From a virus: a DNA stretch of 21,465 nt. How positions within the stretch are numbered: the first letter of the stretch is position 1; every line of letters begins with the position of its first letter. The translations under genes and the position numbers were made by a program. Under the pieces are notes generated by a model. The model was not told the origin of the DNA. It worked only from the letters and a program-made list of their open reading frames with translations, and made no database searches. Location of the stretch: IMG/VR virus record IMGVR_UViG_3300025138_000446, positions 1 through 21,465 of that record. One strand, written 5' to 3'. This document shows, in pieces, positions 8,940 through 17,054 of this stretch.

Positions 8940-8971
8940 AACTACCCTGCCTTCGGGTGGGGTAGTTTTTT
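8940..8971 (+). terminator. Strong intrinsic terminator after the capsid gene
   Basis: A 12-base-pair stem (AACTACCCTGCC at 8940-8951 against GGTGGGGTAGTT at 8956-8967, with two G-T pairs) encloses a TTCG tetraloop at 8952-8955, and a run of T follows (8966-8971, then more T after a short gap). This is a textbook Rho-independent terminator with an extra-stable C(UUCG)G loop. It begins 12 bases after the capsid stop. It could end most transcripts after the capsid gene, so that capsid mRNA exceeds that of the genes downstream, or act as a 3' stabiliser with partial readthrough into the connector genes. Confidence 0.88.
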
Positions 8972-8995
8972 ATTAATTTTTTATTATATTATATC

Positions 8996-9823
8996 ATGGC
9001 TAAAAAGCAAACAACAAAGGTTGAAGTAGAACAACCACAAACAAAAGCTACAAATGAAATGGTTGAGGTGGTTATTGAAAAACCACAACCTAAAAAACCC
9101 GATTGGGAAATAAAAGATAGAATGTACTATCTTAAAAACAATAAAAAGCCTTTGTCAAAAATGGTTAAGTCAGCAGGCATTTTCTGGTTTGACGAAGAAA
9201 AAGGTTTTGAAAGAGAGTTGAAGTATTGTAAGAATCAACAAACTTCTTTTGTTGATGAAATGAAAGGTGATCAAAGGCTTTCTCACATTATATTTAGAGC
9301 AGGAAGTTTATTCGTGCCTAAAGAAGAAACGGTTTTACAAAAACTACTATCATTATACCATCCTCATAGAGAAAATATATTCTACGAGCACAAACCAATT
9401 AAAGTTGCTGAAAATCAACTAGACTGGTTAGAATTTGAAGTTGAGGCAATGGTAATAGCTAGAGGAATGGACGTTGATATGGCTGAGGCTATTATGAGAG
9501 TAGAGATAGGATCTGAAGTTACTAAGATGAGTTCTAAAGAGCTTAGAAGAGATTTGTTACTATTTGCTAAGAAAAACCCTAAGTTATTCCTAGAGTTGAC
9601 TACAGATGACAATGTAATGCTAAGGAACTTTGGTATTAAAGCTGTAGAAGCTAGAATAATTAAATTATCAGGAGATCAACGTAATTTCATGTGGTCTTCA
9701 AACGATAGAAAAATTATGACAGTACCGTTTGACGAACACCCATACTCTGCTTTAGCCGCTTGGTTTAAAACAGATGAAGGAATGGAGATATACTCCAACA
9801 TAGAAAAGCGCTTAAACGCGTAA
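8996..9823 (+). CDS. Conserved phage virion or head-completion protein
   Basis: This 275-residue protein has a basic, Lys/Gln/Pro-rich N-terminus (1-35) and then a mixed alpha/beta body. Recognisable stretches include DWEIKDRMYYLKNNKKPLS (36-54), SFVDEMKGDQRLSHIIFRAG (84-103), KELRRDLLLFAKKNPKLFLE (181-200) and TVPFDEHPYSALAAWFKTDE (242-261). No catalytic motif, signal peptide or membrane segment is visible. I recall similar proteins directly downstream of the major capsid gene in uncultured marine phages, without a proven role. The position between capsid and connector genes suggests a head-completion, capsid-auxiliary or assembly protein. It lies just after the capsid terminator, so it may depend on readthrough. 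The ATG at 8996 follows an A/T-rich leader and no other start is competitive. Confidence 0.75.
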   Translation: MAKKQTTKVEVEQPQTKATNEMVEVVIEKPQPKKPDWEIKDRMYYLKNNKKPLSKMVKSAGIFWFDEEKGFERELKYCKNQQTSFVDEMKGDQRLSHIIFRAGSLFVPKEETVLQKLLSLYHPHRENIFYEHKPIKVAENQLDWLEFEVEAMVIARGMDVDMAEAIMRVEIGSEVTKMSSKELRRDLLLFAKKNPKLFLELTTDDNVMLRNFGIKAVEARIIKLSGDQRNFMWSSNDRKIMTVPFDEHPYSALAAWFKTDEGMEIYSNIEKRLNA

Positions 9824-9829
9824 TCACTA

Positions 9830-9871
9830 TATAGTAGGGCAGCCACTCTGCGGGGTGGTTGCTTAACTATA
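9830..9871 (+). other. Intergenic hairpin with UGCG tetraloop, no T-run
   Basis: A 10-base-pair stem (GCAGCCACTC at 9839-9848 against GGGTGGTTGC at 9853-9862, two G-T pairs) encloses a TGCG loop at 9849-9852, which belongs to the stable UNCG tetraloop class. A second outer stem pairs TATAGT (9830-9835) with ACTATA (9866-9871) across a small internal loop. It is followed by eight A and not by T, so it is not a standard Rho-independent terminator in this direction. It may be a transcript-end stabiliser, a processing site, or a terminator of a less usual kind. It starts six bases after the upstream stop. Confidence 0.65.
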
Positions 9872-9884
9872 AAAAAAACATACA

Positions 9885-10631
9885 ATGGCAGTAAACGTAG
9901 ATTCAGTATATCAAAAAGTATTGGCCATTGCCAACAAAGAACAAAGAGGTTATATAACACCTTTAGAATTTAACCTGCTTGCAAATCAAGCTCAAGACGC
10001 TATATTTGAGCAGTATTTCTACGATATTAAGCAGTGGAACGATCAGAAAGCTGGAAACTCTACTGAGTATTCAGACATGCTAGACGTTTTAGCAGAGAAA
10101 ATATCACCATTCGAACAATACAAAGTAGCTGTGTCTGCCGTAGCTAGTACTAACGAAATAACGCTACCTACAGATACTTACAGGCTAGGTACAGTGTTTT
10201 TTGCTGTTGGTGGTGCTTATGATGTTGAAGTTGAGAGAGTTGAAAAAAACGACTTCTTGTACATGGAAAGAACAGCGTTATTTAGCCCTTCAAAGACTAG
10301 GCCTGTTTATGTTAGAAAGTCAGATACAAAGCTAAAACTTTTTCCAGCTGCTAATACTCCAGCATACGCTACAGGCAACGTTTCTTGTAATTACATTAAA
10401 AAACCATCAGAGGTTTACTTTGGATATGTACTTATACCTCAGTCACAAGGTGGTAATGAATATCCACTATACGACGCTACTAACTCCACTGATTTTGAAT
10501 TACACCAATCAGAAGAGAATACATTAGTATATAAAATATTAGAACTATCAGGAATAATATTAAACAAGCCAGGGCTTATACAGATAGCCGCTGGAGAAGA
10601 TCAACAAATAACTCAAGAAGAAAAAGTATAA
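9885..10631 (+). CDS. Probable head-tail connector (ring/adaptor) protein
   Basis: This 248-residue protein begins with helical sequence (VYQKVLAIANKEQRGYITPL at about residues 8-27, then FNLLANQAQDAIFEQYFYD) and continues as a beta-rich domain (NEITLPTDTYRLGTVFF, then RPVYVRKSDTKLKLFP). It ends in a helical, acidic tail. The helix-then-beta layout, size and position before the P22 gp4-like gene fit the head-tail connector or ring proteins stacked below the portal in short-tailed phages. No enzyme motif is visible. I recall close patterns in structural genes of uncultured marine phages. The exact ring is not decidable by eye. The gene ends in a double stop (TAATAA) two bases before the next ATG, so the two genes are probably co-translated. 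Confidence 0.68.
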   Translation: MAVNVDSVYQKVLAIANKEQRGYITPLEFNLLANQAQDAIFEQYFYDIKQWNDQKAGNSTEYSDMLDVLAEKISPFEQYKVAVSAVASTNEITLPTDTYRLGTVFFAVGGAYDVEVERVEKNDFLYMERTALFSPSKTRPVYVRKSDTKLKLFPAANTPAYATGNVSCNYIKKPSEVYFGYVLIPQSQGGNEYPLYDATNSTDFELHQSEENTLVYKILELSGIILNKPGLIQIAAGEDQQITQEEKV

Positions 10632-10634
10632 TAA

Positions 10635-11531
10635 ATGGGACTATTAGACAACACGACACAAGCAGCTTATTATGCTGACGGTAATAGTGCTAACTATGGC
10701 AACTATCAATTTACATCGCTTGAGCATATTATAAATCAATTTATGCTAGCCTATGTAGGTGAGCAGAAGATAATAGACAAAATAAAAAGAACAGATGTTG
10801 CTTTTCACGCTCAACGTGCGTTGCAAGAGTTAAGCTTCGATACTTTCAAATGTACTAAGTCTCACGAAATAGAAGTTCCGAACACGTTAACTTTAACGCT
10901 TCCTCAGGATTACGTTAACTACGTAAAACTAGTTGCTGTTGATGCTTCTGGTATACATCAAGTTTTATATCCAACACAGTACTCAAGCGATCCAACAGCT
11001 CCACTTCAAACAGGTGCAATAGGTAATGAAAACTTTATAGACGCTGGTGCTGATGGTAGTATTGACTTACAATCAGAGTCGAACACTTGGGATGCGTATA
11101 ACAACGGCACCGTAGAAACACTAGCTACTGACGGACACGACACTAGCACTTATGACGAGCTTATTGGTGGTAGATACGGAATAGACCCTCAGTTTGCTCA
11201 AACAAACGGTTCTTTTTACATAAATGATTTAAAAGGTAGAATACACTTTAGCTCTAATCTTGGTGGAAAAACTGTGATACTTAAGTACATAAGTGACAGC
11301 CTAGGTACAGATGACGAAATGCAAGTGCATAAGTTTGCGGAAGAAGCTATGTATAAATATATAGCGCACGCTGTTTTAGCAACTAAAGCAAATGTTCCAG
11401 AATATCTAGTAGCTAGATTTAAAAAAGAGGCTTTTGCTTCAAAAAGACAAGCTAAGCTTAGGTTGTCTAATATAAAGCTAGAAGAAATCACACAGATACT
11501 TAGAGGTAAGTCTAAGCAAATTAAACACTAG
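10635..11531 (+). CDS. Head-tail adaptor, P22 gp4-like (tail tubular) protein
   Basis: This 298-residue protein has a helical N-terminal segment (IINQFMLAYVGEQKIIDKIK at 32-51, then DVAFHAQRALQELSFDTFK at 54-72), a beta strand pair (NTLTLTLPQDYVNYVKLVAV at 83-102) and a long C-terminal helical region (about 230-298, basic at the end). The RALQEL...F...K followed by LPxDYVNYVKL pattern is one I associate with the gp4-like/tubular adaptor family of short-tailed phages, which binds the portal and closes the channel after packaging. A less conserved loop-rich stretch with many Asn, Asp and Thr lies at 115-200. It is the last of three connector genes and precedes the tail-stabilisation gene by three bases, as expected for a tail vertex operon. 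Confidence 0.75.
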   Translation: MGLLDNTTQAAYYADGNSANYGNYQFTSLEHIINQFMLAYVGEQKIIDKIKRTDVAFHAQRALQELSFDTFKCTKSHEIEVPNTLTLTLPQDYVNYVKLVAVDASGIHQVLYPTQYSSDPTAPLQTGAIGNENFIDAGADGSIDLQSESNTWDAYNNGTVETLATDGHDTSTYDELIGGRYGIDPQFAQTNGSFYINDLKGRIHFSSNLGGKTVILKYISDSLGTDDEMQVHKFAEEAMYKYIAHAVLATKANVPEYLVARFKKEAFASKRQAKLRLSNIKLEEITQILRGKSKQIKH

Positions 11532-11534
11532 TAT

Positions 11535-14500
11535 ATGCCAGAGTTAAAAAGAAATTTTATGCAAGGTCGAATGAACAAAGACCTTGATGAAAGAATAATA
11601 CCGGACGGAGAGTATAGAGATGCTTTGAACGTAGAGGTTTCTACTTCAGAAGAATCTTCAGTTGGAGCGGTTAAAAATATACCAGGCAACGAATTAATTG
11701 GTTCTATTAGGCTTAGCGATAGATGGTGGAAAGGTAATTCTTCGGCTGAAGGCGATATTCAAGGGCCATGGAAATACAGCCAAGCGATAAACGGTAGTGA
11801 TTTTTCTACGATAGCAGAAACAGTAGGAGCTGTAACCGATCCAGCCACTGACAAAATATATTCTTTTGTGTCTAGTGTAATAGAACCGTACTATGTTCAA
11901 GCGGCATCTGGAACATCGTTCACACCTACAGAATACACTAAAACTAGCGTTGGCTCTTCAACACAGTCAAAAGAAGTTGTGGTTAACAATGTTGATAACC
12001 TTGCTGTTGGCATGATTGTAAAAGGTACTGGTGTAGAATTTGGTACAATAATATCTTCGATTTCATCGCTTGGTGATCCAGTAGTGCACACTATAACGCT
12101 TAGCAAACTAAACACAATAGGCGCAGGTGTCAGCTTAGTTTTTTCTGTAGCAGCCTTAGTAGGATGTGATGTAGATTGTGTAATGCAAATTGAGCCTAAC
12201 TCTTTTGTGGCAACTGAGCAAAGCACGGATACGCTAGCTGTTATGAATGATGTATACAATGTATATAGAATACCTAGAAGTCCAATAACTTTATTTAACG
12301 ATGAATTTGAAGGCAGAAATACTACCGCCGCTAACAAAGAAGACAAAACCGTAATATTCATTTCTGAAAGCACAGGGGGAAACAATCCAAGCTCTGATGC
12401 AATAGTGCCTGGTGTTAATACGGGCCAAATGAATTGGGGAAACGGGTTGGCTAAAGGATCTGAAGTTGAGATATACTTTGGTGGCATTAACGTTCTTACT
12501 CCAGACGTAATAAACGCGTTTACAAACAAGCCAATAGGAAAAGTTAAGGTTTCAAGCGTTGAGTTTAGCAAGGTGTATGACACAAACAACCCGACTATTA
12601 CTGTTACACTAAATAAAGCCATACCAGCAGACATAGTTACACAAGCAAAGATTGAGGGTGGATTATATTTTAAGTTTAAAAACGAAAGATTATTAAACTT
12701 TGAAAATGGAGTTAAGCTAAATTACACTGAAGCTAACGTCGAGGGTAACACGCTTATTGAAAATCATCCAACCCCTATAAATACTAAAATATCAGGCATA
12801 GATATTGTTGATAGTGTTATATATTTTACCGATGGTAAGACAGAGCCTAAAAGAATTGATATTAAAAAAGGGATAGAGGCTTCTAATTTTGCTACAAATT
12901 ATTCATCTGTTTTAAACTTTGGTGTAGAGCCTAATTATAGCCCTCTTTTGTTTGAAACTTCTCAAATAGTATACGAAGATCCTATAAGTCAGTATTTTGG
13001 AAGTCATCCAAGCTCGCCTAACTACAACTACGGTAATGGGCAGAATAGAAAAAAAGCAAAAAAATACGAACTAGAAGATATAACTGTAATACGAAGACAT
13101 CCTTTAAATCCTCCAGTAATAGACTTGAAGCGATCTAGCAGAGTAGGAATAACACATGAAGTTGGTTTGTTAGCTGGAACGCCAATAAGCAGCTCTACTA
13201 CTATGGGTCAGTCAATAGTATTTACTGTCACAAAAAATAAAAAAAGAGATTACGCGTTTCCTTCTTTTTATCCAGACGCAAGCACCTTAGATAATCACGA
13301 TAATACTAGAAATCACTCTTGGAGAGTAAACGATGTGCTTGTTTTAGATTCTTTATTCGGCTACTCTCCATCAGTAGCAAATCCACTAGGAGACGACAAC
13401 GGCTCGTTCAGCGACAGTGGATCTAGGATGCTTAAAGTTAAGATAACAGCCATATCATCTTCTGGTAGTTTTAGCCAACCTGGAGGTTCATCACCTCTTA
13501 CAGATTATCACGGTACCGATGGAGCGCTTATAAAAAGCAACCAAAGAGATTCTGAAATAGGTCTATACAATTTTGGCAATAGTTCTCAAAACTTATCTTC
13601 GCCAACCTACACTAAGTACGACGAAATACTTACTATTACGGCTGAAGTTGTTGATAAAAACGAAGCTTTGTCTAGAACTAATTTAAGTGCTACCGGAATT
13701 AAGTATTGGGAAGCTTCTTTAGAACCAGAAACTGCGGGTCTGTTTGAGGAAAAGTTTCCTAGATTTGCTATTAGATACAAATTTGACGACGGACAATACT
13801 CTGCTTTAAGTCCTTTTTCAGAACCTTGTTTTCTTCCTAAGACAACGTACAGATGGAATAAAGAAGATGGGCAAAACCTTGCTATGGTTAACGATGTTAG
13901 GCAAATAGTGCTTAGAGATTTTATTTCACCAAGCACGCCTGTAGACGTTAAGCAAATAGATGTACTTGTTAAGTTTGATGGCGAGAACAGTATATACAAA
14001 GTTGAATCTATAAAAAAAGGTAGCAGAGAGTGGAACAACGACAACGGTAAGTATGCTAAAACTATTCTAGGCCCAAGATCTTTAGTAACCAGTGGTACAG
14101 TTGCGTTCAACATGAACAACAGCAAAACACAAGCAAATAAATACGAATCTAAATCTTATGGTAGAACTAGAGGGCTTTTTGAAGTGAAAACAGAGAAAAT
14201 AGGTTCTGTAATATCTTCTAATCAAATCCTAAGACCGTTTGATGCTGTGCCAAGAAAAGCAAAAGCTCAGTGCATATCAGCTAATAGGTTGATATACGGA
14301 AACTACACTTTAGATTACGACTTAGTAACAAAAGAAGGTAAAGCTGTTGTTCCAAAATTTTTCTACGACTACAAAGAGCCTACTAACAAGTGGTACGGCT
14401 CTTTCAAAGAAACTACTGTTGATAATTTCCGCAACAATAGGATGTATGGAAGTCCAGCTAGGTCAATAAAAAGCGATAGAACATACACGCTTGGAGTTTC

Positions 14501-17054
14501 TTTTTTAGATAGGTTTGGAAGACAGTCACCGGTAATAACTGGTCCAAACAGCTCTTGTGTTTCTGTTCCTACTAGCGGTAGATTTCCCAATAGATTAAAC
14601 GTATTGATGGATTCTTCTAGCGGTATACCTTACTGGGCTACACACTTTAGGTACTACATGAAGGAAACTTCTAATGAGTATTACAATCTAGCTTTGTTTA
14701 GGGCTTATCCAGCTGAAGGCAATGGCGATGGAGAAGAAAATAGAACGACTAGCTATTGGTTAGCGTTTCACTCTTCAGACAGGAACAAAGTTCAAGAAGG
14801 TTCTACCCTTAGAATTAAAGAGAGAGGAGGTCAAGGTGCAGCGGGTGGTGAACAAGTTTCAAGGACATATACCATTACCGCTATATCCAACGAAGCTCCT
14901 AAGGAAGACGAGCTGGCCGATACTGTAACAATTGCTCCATCTAGACGAAAAGGCAAGTTTTACGCTAAGATAAAGGCTGACGCAACGTTTGTAAATACTT
15001 TAAAAGGAGGGTTTGGTGCAAATGATAAGTTTGGAGGAATACTATCTGACTATCATGATCCAGCTATTTTTGAGACGATACCTGATCCAGACATTGGATT
15101 AAACATTTTCTATGAAGTGCCTAGAACATATCCTATTGAGCTTACCGACAGTAATATACACGACTTAATAAACTTCGACGATTTTATAGCTTGTAACAGA
15201 TCTGGCTACGACGCGGATGGAGCAGACAAATCAGCTCCTACTTTTAGAGCGGCAGACAGCAATGGAACTCTTCATTCAAACGGAGGAGATCTTAATAATG
15301 GTACAGGTGCATTTCCTAACGAGCTATTCCATTTACACGATGGAAAACTAAACAGATATTGGGGTGATCTAAACACTAGAATTGTAGCGGTTAGAGGCGC
15401 ATCTGTTGAAGGAGGTATACAAAAAATACAACTAGATGCGATTAGAAACTTTGGTTTACCTGTTTTGCCAAATCCAATTGATCCTTCGCAAGCTTATATA
15501 GCGGGATCTACAGTAGGAATATCAACCGCTCTTATAGCCGACTCTGGTGGTACTGGGCCTTATACCGGCAACTACAATGTAGCTGGAGAATTTGCTACAG
15601 TAAGTCATTTAGGGCTTTTTGGAACTTTGTCTATAGTAAGACACGACGGAACTAGATCTGTATTAAATATTAACAATGTTAATGACGATGTACCTCTAAG
15701 TGGCAATATAGGCATGGGTTACCCGTCTCAAAATGATATTACTAGTGTATTTAACAACAATCAAAGCTATACAGCCACAAACACTGTTGAGTTAACTTCT
15801 AACATATTCTCAGCAACGCATGTTCTTCCTTTCCATAACTGTTGGTCGTTCAGCAATGGAGTTGAGTCAGACAGAATTAGAGATGACTTTAACACGCCTA
15901 GACTAGACAACGGAGTAAAAGCTTCTTCAACAGCAGAGACTTACGGCGAAAAAGAGTATAAACATGGTTTAATATTTTCTGGTATTTACAACGCTAAGAC
16001 AGACGTTAATAACTTAAACCAATTTATAAAAGCGATAGGAATAGTAAAAGATCTAAATCCAGAGTACGGTAGTATACAAAAACTCTTTACTAGAGATACT
16101 AACGTATTAGCTTTTTGTGAGAACAAGGTTTTAAAAATATTATCTAACAAAGACGCATTATTTAACGCAGATGGTAATACTAATGTAACTTCAAATAAAG
16201 CTGTTTTAGGTTCTGCTGTGCCTTTTCTAGGCGATCATGGTATATCTAGGAATGCAGAGTCTTTTGCAGAAGACGAGTTTAGATGCTATTTTGTAGATAG
16301 AGACAGAGGAGCAGTTTGCAGGTTGTCAAGAGATGGCATAACAGCAATATCCTCTATAGGTATGTCTGATTATTTTTCAGATGAACTTAGAAGTGCGGTT
16401 GCTTGTGTTGGATCTTTTAATAAAAACAAAGGAGAGTACGAGCTGACTATACATAACAACCTAGGTGTTGATGACGTTGATAATGATGCTACTACTGATA
16501 TTACAAAGCGCGTTCAAACTATTTCGTTTAACGAAAAAACTAATTCTTGGGTAAGTTTTAGATCCTATGCTATCGAACAAGGAGTTTCTATGAACAATCA
16601 GTACTTTACTTTAAAAAAAGGTAGGGTTTGGCTTCACTCAGATGATGCTACTGATGGTAGAAACAATTTCTACGGAACTCAATACTTCTCAAGCATAACA
16701 CCAATATTCAACGATGCTCCAGGATCTGTAAAAAGTTTTCAAACAATAAACTATGAAGGTACTCAGGCTCAAGTTATAGCTAATAGTAGAACAGCAACTA
16801 CAGCTGGATCGACTACTACTACCACTCTAAGTATTACGGGAAGCAAAGAAGGTCTTACCGTTGGTCAAGTTGTAACTAGCAACGATTTTACTCACGCAAA
16901 CCAAGGTAATCCAAAAGCAGACAGGCCAACAGTAACGGCTATATCTGAAAATGGTCAAGTATTAACGCTGAGCTCTGCTGTAACAATTGGAGCAGGTAAA
17001 ACAGTTGTGTTTTCAGACGCTGAGTACTACAATGATGATGCTTATACTGGCTGA
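11535..17054 (+). CDS. Giant tail stabilisation protein, main part, ending at an in-frame TGA
   Basis: As read with the standard code this is 1839 residues. The N-terminus MPELKRNFMQGRMNKDLDER followed by a GEYRDALNVEVSTSEES segment (about 27-43) is a signature I recall from phage stabilisation/tail proteins of crAss-like and marine phages, comparable in role to the P22 tail accessory factor or the crAss muzzle. The body is a long series of beta-rich segments without membrane regions or a signal peptide. Two similar small beta modules are inserted near residues 135-205 and 1751-1831 (both ending in an IGAG...VFS pattern). Near the end are FQTINYEGTQAQV and YYNDDAYTG, and then TGA at 17052. 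The frame stays open beyond the stop to 19421, so the true product is probably 2628 residues if the stop is decoded or is an error; see the next two entries. It lies three bases after the adaptor gene. Confidence 0.85.
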   Translation: MPELKRNFMQGRMNKDLDERIIPDGEYRDALNVEVSTSEESSVGAVKNIPGNELIGSIRLSDRWWKGNSSAEGDIQGPWKYSQAINGSDFSTIAETVGAVTDPATDKIYSFVSSVIEPYYVQAASGTSFTPTEYTKTSVGSSTQSKEVVVNNVDNLAVGMIVKGTGVEFGTIISSISSLGDPVVHTITLSKLNTIGAGVSLVFSVAALVGCDVDCVMQIEPNSFVATEQSTDTLAVMNDVYNVYRIPRSPITLFNDEFEGRNTTAANKEDKTVIFISESTGGNNPSSDAIVPGVNTGQMNWGNGLAKGSEVEIYFGGINVLTPDVINAFTNKPIGKVKVSSVEFSKVYDTNNPTITVTLNKAIPADIVTQAKIEGGLYFKFKNERLLNFENGVKLNYTEANVEGNTLIENHPTPINTKISGIDIVDSVIYFTDGKTEPKRIDIKKGIEASNFATNYSSVLNFGVEPNYSPLLFETSQIVYEDPISQYFGSHPSSPNYNYGNGQNRKKAKKYELEDITVIRRHPLNPPVIDLKRSSRVGITHEVGLLAGTPISSSTTMGQSIVFTVTKNKKRDYAFPSFYPDASTLDNHDNTRNHSWRVNDVLVLDSLFGYSPSVANPLGDDNGSFSDSGSRMLKVKITAISSSGSFSQPGGSSPLTDYHGTDGALIKSNQRDSEIGLYNFGNSSQNLSSPTYTKYDEILTITAEVVDKNEALSRTNLSATGIKYWEASLEPETAGLFEEKFPRFAIRYKFDDGQYSALSPFSEPCFLPKTTYRWNKEDGQNLAMVNDVRQIVLRDFISPSTPVDVKQIDVLVKFDGENSIYKVESIKKGSREWNNDNGKYAKTILGPRSLVTSGTVAFNMNNSKTQANKYESKSYGRTRGLFEVKTEKIGSVISSNQILRPFDAVPRKAKAQCISANRLIYGNYTLDYDLVTKEGKAVVPKFFYDYKEPTNKWYGSFKETTVDNFRNNRMYGSPARSIKSDRTYTLGVSFLDRFGRQSPVITGPNSSCVSVPTSGRFPNRLNVLMDSSSGIPYWATHFRYYMKETSNEYYNLALFRAYPAEGNGDGEENRTTSYWLAFHSSDRNKVQEGSTLRIKERGGQGAAGGEQVSRTYTITAISNEAPKEDELADTVTIAPSRRKGKFYAKIKADATFVNTLKGGFGANDKFGGILSDYHDPAIFETIPDPDIGLNIFYEVPRTYPIELTDSNIHDLINFDDFIACNRSGYDADGADKSAPTFRAADSNGTLHSNGGDLNNGTGAFPNELFHLHDGKLNRYWGDLNTRIVAVRGASVEGGIQKIQLDAIRNFGLPVLPNPIDPSQAYIAGSTVGISTALIADSGGTGPYTGNYNVAGEFATVSHLGLFGTLSIVRHDGTRSVLNINNVNDDVPLSGNIGMGYPSQNDITSVFNNNQSYTATNTVELTSNIFSATHVLPFHNCWSFSNGVESDRIRDDFNTPRLDNGVKASSTAETYGEKEYKHGLIFSGIYNAKTDVNNLNQFIKAIGIVKDLNPEYGSIQKLFTRDTNVLAFCENKVLKILSNKDALFNADGNTNVTSNKAVLGSAVPFLGDHGISRNAESFAEDEFRCYFVDRDRGAVCRLSRDGITAISSIGMSDYFSDELRSAVACVGSFNKNKGEYELTIHNNLGVDDVDNDATTDITKRVQTISFNEKTNSWVSFRSYAIEQGVSMNNQYFTLKKGRVWLHSDDATDGRNNFYGTQYFSSITPIFNDAPGSVKSFQTINYEGTQAQVIANSRTATTAGSTTTTTLSITGSKEGLTVGQVVTSNDFTHANQGNPKADRPTVTAISENGQVLTLSSAVTIGAGKTVVFSDAEYYNDDAYTG
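17052..17054 (+). other. In-frame TGA at a probable tryptophan position
   Basis: This TGA lies in frame (codon 1840) of a frame that is otherwise open from 11535 to 19421. Flanking residues read DDAYTG before it and YVESINTDQQEGK after it, followed by KEGKWFNYISG. In related tail proteins I remember a G-W-Y pattern at this place, so a TGG to TGA change is the simplest reading. The tryptophan codons elsewhere in this gene are TGG. Possible explanations are stop-to-tryptophan recoding, partial readthrough, a genuine nonsense mutation, or a base-call error. No frameshift is needed. Confidence 0.8.

Noticed and set aside
11897-12634. 245-codon open frame on the minus strand
   Set aside because: It lies entirely within the N-terminal part of the tail gene, on the opposite strand. 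Its sequence is Ser/Val/Leu-rich and low in complexity, as expected of an antisense shadow, and all other genes run on the + strand.
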